Shown here: positions 17,823 through 25,318 of the stretch, piece after piece
How positions within the stretch are numbered: the stretch's first letter is position 1
Layout of the letters: each line of letters opens with the position of its first letter
Assembly: GCA_964446485.1 (NCBI GenBank)
Contig: CAYUOU010000045.1
Span: forward strand, 1-33,213
DNA: 33,213 bases
Direction: 5' to 3'
From: JBDRRP01 sp964446485
GTDB taxonomy: Bacteria > Desulfobacterota > Desulfobacteria > Desulfobacterales > JBDRRP01
Program-made: the position numbers and the translations under genes
The notes under the pieces: model-generated
Seen by the model: the letters and a program-made list of their open reading frames with translations, nothing else
Database searches by the model: none
What the model was told of the DNA's origin: nothing

Positions 17823-18115
17823 TCCCGCTCCCGAGTCGCGCATCCAGCGGCACTAGGCCCCTTTCCCATTGATGCGTAGGGGCCGTTGGCGACAGTCGCT
17901 GCCATTGAAGCCTTGTAGGTAAATCGCTTATTCCTTCATAGTCGATCTACATCCCTACCGTAGCGCAACCTTCCCAATGGAAATTCAGAACGGCTCCAAT
18001 TTACAAGAATCCCGTTCAGTCATTATACCGGGGTCAGTTTGAAGCGCGTGGTGAAGTTGTCTGTTTCGAGAAAAGAAGAAAATGGATGTTCACCCACAAC
18101 CAAAGAGGAGAGCAC
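17823..18115 (+). other. Intergenic region between response regulator and permease
   Basis: GGCCCCT (17856-17862) and AGGGGCC (17878-17884) can form a 7-bp stem with a 15-nt loop but have no T run, so this is at best a weak terminator. The remainder should contain the permease promoter and any operator for the LuxR-type regulator. I could not assign a convincing -35/-10 or -24/-12 pair. Confidence 0.35.
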
Positions 18116-19477
18116 ATGATCAAAAAACGTGAGGACGGCCAGGTGCAGCCGGGGATCAAATGGTGGCATTTCACTGCTCGCCTGCCCGGTGTCCATATCG
18201 GTTTTTCAATGCCGGAGATCATTCAGGGAGGATTGCTGACGACAGCGACTGCGGGGGTTGTCGCCGCATTGACGATGAAATTTTTCAACGTGCCATTTGA
18301 GTTGGCCTGGTCGGTGATGTTTATCCAACTCTTCTGGCTGGTGGCTCAACCCGTGATATTCGGTGAACCGTATGCACCCGGATGGATTACGCCGGCGTTG
18401 CCGCTGGTGATGGGATTTCTCGCCCAGTTCGAGCCCGGCGTGGCCGCCATTCAGGCCATGACAGCGGTGACGATCTGCGTATGCGCTATTTTCCTTTTCT
18501 TTGCAGTGACCGGGCTGGGTACACGGTTTTTCAAATGGGTGCCCGTGGAGCTGCGCGCGGCGATTATTTTCGGGGGGGCCATATCCGCTTTCAATGCGGA
18601 GTTCGGTCGCCTCGAGAAAATGCCCCACACCTTGCCCATCGTATGGGGTGTCGTCTTTCTGCTTATGTTTTCGGTCTGGTTTACAAAGGCAAAGGACAGC
18701 GTCAAGCTTTTCAAACTCATGGCCAGCATGGCGTTGCTGGTCGGGTTCCTGGTTGCCGCCATTATTGGTCCGCTTTTTGGAGAGATCTCTTTCGATATCA
18801 AAATGGGTTGGCACATCCCCCAGATTGGCGCGTACATCTCCGCCGTCTCGCCGTTCTCAGTCGGTTGGCCAAACGCCGACATGTATGTAAAAGCCCTGCC
18901 GCTTGCCATCATGGTTTACATCTTTGTCTTCGGCGACATCGTTCTGGCGAACACCCTGATCGATCAGGCGTCAACGGTGCGCAAGGACGAAAAACTCGTC
19001 GTGGACAACACCCGGACCCACTTTACGCTCTTCTTCAAGAACATCGGCCATCTGCTCGTAGGCGGACCATTCATCCCGTTGCATGGCCCCATGTGGACAG
19101 GGGTGCATGTCTTCCTGGTTGAACGCTACAAGACCGGCCGTCGCCATATGGATTCTCTCTACACCGGGATCTTCAACTGGTACTGGCCGGCATTCTTCCT
19201 GGCCCTGTTGGTGCCTGTCGTCACCTTCATGAAGCCTCTGCTGCCAGTGGCGCTGTCCATCACGCTGATCCTCACCGGCTTTGCTTGTGCCTATATCGCC
19301 ATCTCAATGGTAAAAACGCCGGCAAGTCAGGGGTATGCGTTCTTTGTCGGCATGGTCATCGCGAAGTTCGGCCCTGCTTGGGGGCTGGGGATCGGTATCG
19401 GTCTGTATTGCCTGCTGCTGCTCCAGAAGGTGCCTTTCACTGCCAACAAGATTGAACCGGCGACCGCAGAAAAATAG
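18116..19477 (+). CDS. Polytopic membrane permease, family uncertain (UraA/SulP-like fold suspected)
   Basis: The start was set at ATG 18116 because AGAGGAGAG lies just before it; the in-frame ATG 18086 lacks a site. The 453-residue protein is very hydrophobic with roughly 12 membrane segments. Segments such as FKWVPVELRAAIIFGGAISAF and a Pro-rich EPYAPGWITPALPLVMGFL recall nucleobase/benzoate/sulfate permeases of the UraA/SulP fold, but I cannot place it in a named family. The acyl-CoA synthetase gene follows after 51 nt, so the substrate is plausibly a carboxylic acid then activated to its CoA ester. This is inference from context. Confidence 0.78.
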   Translation: MIKKREDGQVQPGIKWWHFTARLPGVHIGFSMPEIIQGGLLTTATAGVVAALTMKFFNVPFELAWSVMFIQLFWLVAQPVIFGEPYAPGWITPALPLVMGFLAQFEPGVAAIQAMTAVTICVCAIFLFFAVTGLGTRFFKWVPVELRAAIIFGGAISAFNAEFGRLEKMPHTLPIVWGVVFLLMFSVWFTKAKDSVKLFKLMASMALLVGFLVAAIIGPLFGEISFDIKMGWHIPQIGAYISAVSPFSVGWPNADMYVKALPLAIMVYIFVFGDIVLANTLIDQASTVRKDEKLVVDNTRTHFTLFFKNIGHLLVGGPFIPLHGPMWTGVHVFLVERYKTGRRHMDSLYTGIFNWYWPAFFLALLVPVVTFMKPLLPVALSITLILTGFACAYIAISMVKTPASQGYAFFVGMVIAKFGPAWGLGIGIGLYCLLLLQKVPFTANKIEPATAEK

Positions 19478-19489
19478 GCCACTGGAACC

Positions 19490-19512
19490 AACGGCGGCAT
19501 CGTGACGCCGTT
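19490..19512 (+). other. Intercistronic hairpin between permease and acyl-CoA synthetase
   Basis: AACGGCG (19490-19496) and CGCCGTT (19506-19512) form a perfect 7-bp stem with a 9-nt loop, ending just before the ribosome-binding site AAGGAG of the next gene. There is no proper T run, so it may be an mRNA-stability or partial-attenuation element rather than a terminator. Confidence 0.5.
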
Positions 19513-19528
19513 TGAAAGGAGATCAATC

Positions 19529-21139
19529 ATGACCATTTCGTCAGTCAATTACGAACTGCAGACACCGGTGAATTTCATCAAGCGCAGCTTCGAGGTATAT
19601 CCTGAAAAAACCGCGATCGTGAACGGAGCGCAGCGTTTCACTTATCGTGAATTCAATGAACGCGTAAACCGGTTGGCCAGCGCGCTAGTGAATATCGGTG
19701 TCAAAGATGGGGACAAAGTGGCTTTCATCTGCCCCAATATCCCGCCCATGCTGGAAGCGCACTTCGCCGTTCCGATGATCGGTGCGGCCCTGGTGTCGGT
19801 GAATATCCGGCTTTCGCCCCAAGAGGTGGCCTATATCCTCAACCATTCTGATACGACGGTCTGCTTTGTTGATAATGAGTTCTCCGGATTGGTGCAACCC
19901 GTCCTGGATAAACTTTCAAACATAAAGACGTTTATCAACATATGTGACGCCGGCAACGACAGCCCGCTGGATGGGACCGATTACGAGTCCTTTCTGATGA
20001 CGGGTTCACCCGAAGATGTCCCGGTGGCGGTGAAGGATGAGCGCCATGTCGCCACCATCAACTACACCAGCGGCACCACCGGTAAACCCAAAGGCGTTAT
20101 GTACCACCACCGCGGCGCCTATCTGAACGGGTTGGGAGACTGCCTAGAAATGGGGCTCAACAGCGAATCGGTTTACCTTTGGACCTTACCCATGTTTCAC
20201 TGCAATGGGTGGTGCTTCCCATGGGCCGTCACCGCTGTGGGCGGCACCCATGTCTGCCTGCGCAAGGTGGACCCGGATGAGATCCTTCACCTGCTGGCGG
20301 CCGAGCGGGTCTCTCACATGTGTGCGGCACCCATCGTGCTCATCGGCATCACCAACCACCCGGCGTCCGCGGATCTAACCCTGCAACGGCCGCTGCAGAT
20401 TGCGGTCGGCGGCGCGCCGCCGTCACCCACCATCATTCAGCAGATGGAACGCATGGGGGCGAGTGTGCACCATGTGTACGGGCTCACAGAAGTCTACGGC
20501 CCCTATACGATCTGTGCCTGGCACTCGGAGTGGGACCAACTGCCCGAAAAAGAGCGCTCCTCGGTTCGTGCACGTCAGGGCGTTGCCTACACCGTCTGCC
20601 AGTTTCTCGACGTCGTCAACCCCGACACCATGGAACCGGTGCCGCGAGACGGCCAGACCATCGGAGAGGTGGTCATGCGGGGCAACGTGGTGATGCTGGG
20701 TTATTACAAGGATCCCGAAGCCACCGCGGAAGCTTTCAGGGGCGGCTGGTTTCACTCCGGTGACCTGGCTGTCATGCACCCGGACAACTATATCCAGATC
20801 ATGGACCGGCAAAAGGACATTATCATATCCGGAGGAGAGAATATTTCTACAGTTGAAGTGGAAAATGTTATCTACCGGCATCCGGATGTGCTCGAAGTCG
20901 CCGTGGTGGCGATGCCCGATGACAAATGGGGTGAGGTGCCCAAAGCCTTCATTACGCCGAAGCATGGTGCCCGCCCGACCCCCGAGGAAATCATTGCTTT
21001 TTGCAAGGAGAACCTCGCCAGGTTTAAGGCGCCCAAGGCGGTGGAATTCGTTGAATTGCCCAAGACTTCAACCGGGAAGATACAAAAATATGTTCTTCGG
21101 GAGAAGGAGTGGGGCAATCGCAAACAACGGGTTAATTGA
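19529..21139 (+). CDS. AMP-forming acyl-CoA synthetase
   Basis: The start was set at ATG 19529 with AAGGAG at 19516-19521; an in-frame GTG at 19502 has no site. The 536-residue enzyme has all core motifs of the ANL superfamily: P-loop INYTSGTTGKPKGVMYHH, YGLTEVYGP, the WFHSGDLAV hinge region with DRQKDIIISGGENIST, and the catalytic lysine in PKTSTGKIQKYVL near the C-terminus. Length and motifs fit medium/long-chain fatty acid or DmdB-like (3-methylmercaptopropionate) CoA ligases; the substrate cannot be fixed by eye. It activates a carboxylate through an acyl-AMP. It is probably co-transcribed with the upstream permease and controlled by the two-component pair. Confidence 0.9.
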   Translation: MTISSVNYELQTPVNFIKRSFEVYPEKTAIVNGAQRFTYREFNERVNRLASALVNIGVKDGDKVAFICPNIPPMLEAHFAVPMIGAALVSVNIRLSPQEVAYILNHSDTTVCFVDNEFSGLVQPVLDKLSNIKTFINICDAGNDSPLDGTDYESFLMTGSPEDVPVAVKDERHVATINYTSGTTGKPKGVMYHHRGAYLNGLGDCLEMGLNSESVYLWTLPMFHCNGWCFPWAVTAVGGTHVCLRKVDPDEILHLLAAERVSHMCAAPIVLIGITNHPASADLTLQRPLQIAVGGAPPSPTIIQQMERMGASVHHVYGLTEVYGPYTICAWHSEWDQLPEKERSSVRARQGVAYTVCQFLDVVNPDTMEPVPRDGQTIGEVVMRGNVVMLGYYKDPEATAEAFRGGWFHSGDLAVMHPDNYIQIMDRQKDIIISGGENISTVEVENVIYRHPDVLEVAVVAMPDDKWGEVPKAFITPKHGARPTPEEIIAFCKENLARFKAPKAVEFVELPKTSTGKIQKYVLREKEWGNRKQRVN

Positions 21140-21170
21140 TCCGCGCCGGGCGAACCGAGAGCTTGTATTT

Positions 21171-21189
21171 TATCGTTCATAGAACGATA
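21171..21189. repeat. Perfect 8-bp inverted repeat between convergent genes
   Basis: TATCGTTC, ATA, GAACGATA form a perfect palindrome with a 3-nt centre. A second, looser pair follows (GGGGCCG near 21199 and CGGCCCC near 21237). The region lies between the ends of two convergent genes, so these hairpins most likely help 3'-end formation in both directions, although T runs are poor. Confidence 0.5.
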
Positions 21190-21256
21190 CATTCCAAACG
21201 GGGCCGGGTCGGGGTTCGTATATCGCGGATCAAGGTCGGCCCCTTTGTTGATTCAA

Positions 21257-22645
21257 CTACGCCAGGATTTCCCGCTTCAGGTCGATCCCGTATTTGCGCA
21301 TCCGGTTCCATACCGTGACCCGGTTGACGCCGAGGAGCTGCGCCGCACGGGTCTGGTTGCCGCCGGTCCGACGCAGCGCATCGATGAGCGCCTGCCTTTG
21401 GGCATTCGCCGCCGGGGCCGCCGCCGCCCCGGCCGGGGGCGTGAAGGTTCGGCCGGCGAGCACGTAAGGGGGCAGATGATCGACGCTCAATGGGCCCCCC
21501 TCGGCGATGGCAAATGCGTATTCCAGCGCACTTTTCAGTTCGCGGATGTTTCCCGGCCACGGGTAGGCCATCATGGCATGGAGTGCCTCTTTGGTGAGCC
21601 CTCGGATTTCCTTCTGGGTCTGAACCGACAGCGTTCTGGTGAAGGCGCTCACCAACAGGGGGATATCGCCGGTCCTTTCCCTCAGCGGCGGCAGGTGGAT
21701 GGGGATCACATTGATGCGGAAGTAGAGGTCCTCCCGGAACAGCTTTTTGGAGATTAGTTCGATGAGGTTCCGGTTCGTGGCCGTGATGATTCGTACATTC
21801 ACCGATACCGGTCGGTCATCGCCCACCCTTTCGAACCGATGGGTTTCCAACACCCGCAGCAATTTAACCTGAATCGCCATGGGGATGTCTCCGATCTCAT
21901 CGAGAAAGAGATCGCCGCCATGGGCCGTTTCGAAACGGCCTTTTCGGTCTCGGTAAGCACCGGTGAACGAGCCCCGTACGTGGCCGAAGAGTTCGCTTTC
22001 CAGGATGGCCTCGTTGAGGGCGGCGCAGTTCAGCTGAACGAAGGGGCCGTTTGAACGGCTGCCCAAGTCGTGGATGGCCCGCGCCACCAGTTCTTTGCCG
22101 GTGCCGCTCTCGCCCGTGATGATCACGGGCGCATGGCTTTTCGAGGCCTTCTCGATAATGTCGATGACCTGGCGTATGCCGGGTGAGTCGCCGATAATGC
22201 CGTACAATTCCTGGTCGGCGCCCAGTTGTCGCGACAGGGTTTTTACTTTTTGGTCGAGGCGACTGATTTCGGAGATGTCCATCAGGGTTTCCACCGCACC
22301 GAGGACGCTGCCATTGCCGTCTCGCAGAACCGAGGCGTTTTTCAGCGCCGGCAGATAGGTACCGTCCTTTTTGAGAATCTGACAGCGGCACCGCCGGATT
22401 TCGTTATCCCCGGGTTCGAAGAGTTTGCACCAACGGCCCCCTTCGTTGTTGAGGGCCTTTTCGCAGGCATCGCATTCCAACAGGGTGCAGGGCTTTCCGA
22501 TGACTTCAACCGCCCGATATCCCGTCATTTCTTCGAAGGACCGATTCACCGTAAGGATGTTGCCGTCCTTGCTGACGATCAACAGCCCGTCATTCATGGT
22601 GTTGATCACCCGCCACCAATATTGATCGATCTCCAGTTCGCTCAT
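21257..22645 (-). CDS. Sigma-54-dependent activator: Cys-rich PAS, AAA+, Fis-type HTH
   Basis: The start was set at the ATG whose complement is 22643-22645, preceded on the minus strand by AAGGAGA; a longer start at 22690 is less likely. Of 462 residues, the N-terminal PAS domain (about 8-125) carries six cysteines (53, 58, 61, 73, 86, 88). The AAA+ domain follows with Walker A GESGTGKE, a sigma-54-contacting loop GSFTGA (Ser instead of the usual Ala), Walker B DLFLDEIGD and the arginine-finger region. The C-terminal Fis-like HTH reads GGNQTRAAQLLGVNRVTVWNRM. There is no receiver domain, so PAS probably senses the signal directly. It is divergent from the cytochrome operon, which has a sigma-54 promoter and palindromic upstream sites, so it is the likely activator of that operon. 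Confidence 0.9.
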   Translation of the reverse strand: MSELEIDQYWWRVINTMNDGLLIVSKDGNILTVNRSFEEMTGYRAVEVIGKPCTLLECDACEKALNNEGGRWCKLFEPGDNEIRRCRCQILKKDGTYLPALKNASVLRDGNGSVLGAVETLMDISEISRLDQKVKTLSRQLGADQELYGIIGDSPGIRQVIDIIEKASKSHAPVIITGESGTGKELVARAIHDLGSRSNGPFVQLNCAALNEAILESELFGHVRGSFTGAYRDRKGRFETAHGGDLFLDEIGDIPMAIQVKLLRVLETHRFERVGDDRPVSVNVRIITATNRNLIELISKKLFREDLYFRINVIPIHLPPLRERTGDIPLLVSAFTRTLSVQTQKEIRGLTKEALHAMMAYPWPGNIRELKSALEYAFAIAEGGPLSVDHLPPYVLAGRTFTPPAGAAAAPAANAQRQALIDALRRTGGNQTRAAQLLGVNRVTVWNRMRKYGIDLKREILA

Positions 22646-22679
22646 TGCCGGTCTCCTTTTTGATGACTTTGTCCACAGT

Positions 22680-22730
22680 TGTTTAAACACATGACATAAA
22701 ATTTAACAAGTGTTGAAACACAATTTAAAC
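22680..22730. promoter_or_regulatory. Candidate enhancer (UAS) sites for the sigma-54 activator
   Basis: TGTTTAAACA (22680-22689) is a perfect palindrome and GTGTTGAAACAC (22710-22721) a near-identical one. Their centres are 31 bp apart, about three helical turns. A third partial match, ATTTAAAC, ends at 22730. They lie about 100-135 bp upstream of the -24/-12 promoter at 22817 and just upstream of the activator's own start, a typical enhancer position that would also allow autoregulation. Binding is inferred. Confidence 0.55.
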
Positions 22731-22816
22731 GCCTGTCATTTTTTCTGAGTGCTCATAAATGATATAATTCTAATAAAAACAATAATATATAGCGATTTTC
22801 GAGAATTTTCGGATAT

Positions 22817-22832
22817 TGGCATGCGAATTGTT
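22817..22832 (+). promoter_or_regulatory. Sigma-54 (-24/-12) promoter for the cytochrome operon
   Basis: TGGCAT-N5-TTGTT matches the consensus TGGCAC-N5-TTGCW with the correct spacing; the invariant GG and the TG are present, while the final C is T. It lies 58 bp upstream of the first gene of the operon and faces it. Confidence 0.6.
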
Positions 22833-22890
22833 TTAACAAGTGGCGCCAGACTTGCGGTCATGATCTTGAGCCGTTTTGGGGAGCGCTCGT

Positions 22891-23142
22891 ATGGAACAGT
22901 CTTATCGCATCAATCTATCCGACATTCCCTGGCCGGAAAGCATTTTAAAGTGCAGCACCCTGCTGGATGCAATGAAGCCCAAGGAGACGCTGACGGTGAC
23001 CATGACCGACGGGGATGTGTTTAAAAACCTGGTGCTGCTGTTCGGCGCATTGCCGGGTACTGAATTGACCGCCCGGCACTTCGACAGCGGCTACGAAATT
23101 TATCTGCTCAAAAAAGCCAATCGCCCTAGCGGCACCGGCTGA
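22891..23142 (+). CDS. TusA/SirA-like small protein lacking the catalytic cysteine
   Basis: The start was set at ATG 22891 behind GGGGAG (22878-22883). The 83-residue product has the TusA-type pattern: an N-terminal beta strand and loop (INLSDIPWPESILKCSTLLDAMKPKETLTVTMTD), then a helix and a last strand (YEIYLLKK). In TusA the loop reads CPxP and its Cys carries the persulfide. Here the position is Trp14 (WPES), and the only nearby Cys is Cys21. It is therefore probably a regulatory or sulfur-carrier-partner homologue, or Cys21 has taken over. It is first in a sigma-54-controlled operon with membrane redox proteins, which supports a sulfur-compound link. Family assignment is by eye. Confidence 0.7.
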   Translation: MEQSYRINLSDIPWPESILKCSTLLDAMKPKETLTVTMTDGDVFKNLVLLFGALPGTELTARHFDSGYEIYLLKKANRPSGTG

Positions 23143-23192
23143 TGGAGATCAAGGCTGTCGTCAGAAACCGTCATCTATGGACAGGAGGCATC

Positions 23193-24116
23193 ATGGGACT
23201 GAGCCGCCGAGGCTTTTTCAAATTCATGGGCGCCGCTGGTGCCGCGGCTGCCTTGCCGGCGGCCTCGGCCGGGGCATGGCAGTCCAGTTCGCCGAAGGAT
23301 TCGTACGGATGCCTGGTGGACCTGACCCGCTGCATCGGCTGCCGCAAGTGTGAGCAGGCCTGCAACACGGTCAACCATCTGCCGCCGCCGGACCTATCGT
23401 TCGAAGACCTCACCGTCCTCGACCGCAAGCGCCGCCCGGACGAACGCGCGTTTACCGTGGTGAACCGCTACGTGTCCGGCGCCATTGATGAGCGGGACCA
23501 GCTGATCCCCACCTTCGTCAAGCTTCAGTGCATGCACTGCCAGGACCCGGCCTGCGCGTCGGCGTGCATCGTGGGGGCCCTGACCAAGAAGGACAACGGG
23601 GCGGTCCACTACGACGTGAGCAAGTGCATCGGCTGCCGCTACTGCATGGTCGCCTGCCCTTTCGAGATCCCCGCCTACGAGTACCACGACCCGATCACGC
23701 CGCGGGTGATGAAGTGCACGTTCTGTTACGAACGGGTGACCGCGGAGAACAAGCTGCCGGGGTGCGTGGAGATCTGTCCGGTGGAGGCCATCACCTTCGG
23801 CAGGCGAAACGACCTGCTCGAACTGGCCCATCAACGGATAAAGAAACGCCCGGGCCGGTACATCGACCACATCTACGGAGAAACTGAAGTGGGTGGCACG
23901 AGCTGGATGTATCTGTCCGGCGTACCGTTTGAAAAGCTCGGCTTCAACGCCTTGCCGAGCGAACCGATGCCGCGGCTGGCCGAAACGATTCAGCATACTC
24001 TCTTCAGCTACCTGTGGTCGCCGATCGTTCTCTTCGGCATGCTCAGCGGCGTCATGTGGGCCTCCAAGGACAAGGGCGACCGCGTCTCGAATGGCCAGGA
24101 AGGAGTCGAAAAATGA
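23193..24116 (+). CDS. Tat-exported four-cluster ferredoxin subunit, HybA/DsrO-like
   Basis: The start was set at ATG 23193 with AGGAGG at 23183-23188. The 307-residue protein begins with a twin-arginine signal (SRRGFFKFMGAAGAAAALPAASAGA), indicating export in folded form. Four [4Fe-4S] binding clusters are visible: CIGCRKCEQAC, CMHCQDPACASAC, CIGCRYCMVAC, and CTFC paired with GCVEIC. A C-terminal hydrophobic segment (YLWSPIVLFGMLSGVMWA) is a likely membrane anchor, as in HybA. It should pass electrons between the NrfD-like quinone protein (ATGA overlap downstream) and the multiheme cytochrome. No hydrogenase genes accompany it, so hydrogenase-2 function itself is not implied. Confidence 0.88.
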   Translation: MGLSRRGFFKFMGAAGAAAALPAASAGAWQSSSPKDSYGCLVDLTRCIGCRKCEQACNTVNHLPPPDLSFEDLTVLDRKRRPDERAFTVVNRYVSGAIDERDQLIPTFVKLQCMHCQDPACASACIVGALTKKDNGAVHYDVSKCIGCRYCMVACPFEIPAYEYHDPITPRVMKCTFCYERVTAENKLPGCVEICPVEAITFGRRNDLLELAHQRIKKRPGRYIDHIYGETEVGGTSWMYLSGVPFEKLGFNALPSEPMPRLAETIQHTLFSYLWSPIVLFGMLSGVMWASKDKGDRVSNGQEGVEK

Positions 24117-25318
24117 CCCATACCGCAGCGCCCGTAAACGCGAAGTTCTGGACGCCCGGCGTCATCGTACTGGCCGTCCTCATGGCGGCCGGCGCCGTGG
24201 CCATCGCCGCCCGCTTCATCGGCGGCATCGGATACGTGTCCAACCTCACCACGGCCCGGCCCTGGGGCCTTTGGATCGGCGTGGACGTGGCCTCCGGCGT
24301 AGCCCTTGCCGCCGGCGGGTTCACCACCGCCTTTCTCGCCCACATCATCGGCCGCCACTACTACGAGCCGGTGGTGCGGCCCGCCCTGCTCACCGCGATG
24401 CTCGGCTACACGTTTGTTGTCCTCGGGCTGTTGGTGGACATCGGCCGCTCATGGGCCATCTGGAAGCCCATGGTCTTCTGGAACCCCACGTCGGTCCTCT
24501 TTGAGGTGGCCATGTGTGTCATGCTCTACCTCAACGTGCTTTACATCGAATTTCTGCCCATCGTGGTGGAGCGGTTCAAGGGACGGGTGCGCCTGCCCGG
24601 GCCGCTGGCTGTGCTCAACGCGCCGGTCGACGGCGTGCTCAAACTGGCCGATGTGATCCTGCCGAAGGTCATGTGGGTGTTCATCATCGCCGGGGTGGTG
24701 CTCTCATGCATGCACCAGTCGAGTCTCGGCTCGCTGATGCTCATCGCTCCAACCAAGCTGCACCCGCTCTGGTATACGCCCATCTTGCCGCTGCTGTTTC
24801 TCACGTCGGCCATTGCGGTGGGTTATCCCATGGTGGTGTTCGAGGCCACCCTCGCGACGACTTCGCTCAAGCTGGACGGCGAGATGAAGATCCTCGGTCC
24901 GCTCACGCGGATCACCATTTTCCTGCTGGGGCTGTATCTGATTTTGAAGGTGGGCGACATGGTGGTACGCGGCACCTACGTCTACCTCTTTGAGGGCACG
25001 ACCCAGACCAACGCCTTTCTCGTCGAGCTGATCCTGGGCGTGCTGGTGCCGTGGCTCATGCTGCTCAGCCCGGTGGTGCGCCGGTCGCGGCCCTGGCTGT
25101 TTGCCGCCTGCACCATGATCGTCCTCGGCGTACTGGTGAACCGACTCAACGTGTTCGTAGTGGGCTATCGCCCCCCCATCAGCGAGGCGAACTACGCTCC
25201 CGCCATTGGTGAAATTCTGGTCACGGTGGGGCTGATCGCGACCTTGATGTTCATCTATCGATTTCTCGTGACCTACTTGCCGATTCTCAACCTACGGGAA
25301 CAGGAGGTGTCTGCATGA
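24113..25318 (+). CDS. NrfD/PsrC-family integral membrane quinone-interacting subunit, HybB-like
   Basis: The start was set at ATG 24113 in an ATGA overlap with the ferredoxin stop and behind AGGAAGGAG. The 401-residue protein has about ten hydrophobic segments and the characteristic N-terminal ARPWGLWIGVDVASGVALAAGGF of HybB-type NrfD proteins. Family knowledge: NrfD/PsrC proteins bind menaquinol on the periplasmic side and exchange electrons with a ferredoxin-like subunit. The gene overlaps the cytochrome start by 4 nt (ATGA). Together these three proteins would connect the quinone pool to the periplasmic multiheme cytochrome; the direction of electron flow cannot be read from sequence. Confidence 0.88.
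   Translation: MTHTAAPVNAKFWTPGVIVLAVLMAAGAVAIAARFIGGIGYVSNLTTARPWGLWIGVDVASGVALAAGGFTTAFLAHIIGRHYYEPVVRPALLTAMLGYTFVVLGLLVDIGRSWAIWKPMVFWNPTSVLFEVAMCVMLYLNVLYIEFLPIVVERFKGRVRLPGPLAVLNAPVDGVLKLADVILPKVMWVFIIAGVVLSCMHQSSLGSLMLIAPTKLHPLWYTPILPLLFLTSAIAVGYPMVVFEATLATTSLKLDGEMKILGPLTRITIFLLGLYLILKVGDMVVRGTYVYLFEGTTQTNAFLVELILGVLVPWLMLLSPVVRRSRPWLFAACTMIVLGVLVNRLNVFVVGYRPPISEANYAPAIGEILVTVGLIATLMFIYRFLVTYLPILNLREQEVSA

Noticed and set aside
17856..17884. GGCCCCT/AGGGGCC stem as a terminator of the two-component operon
   Set aside because: The stem is short with a 15-nt loop and no T run, so it is reported only as a weak structure.
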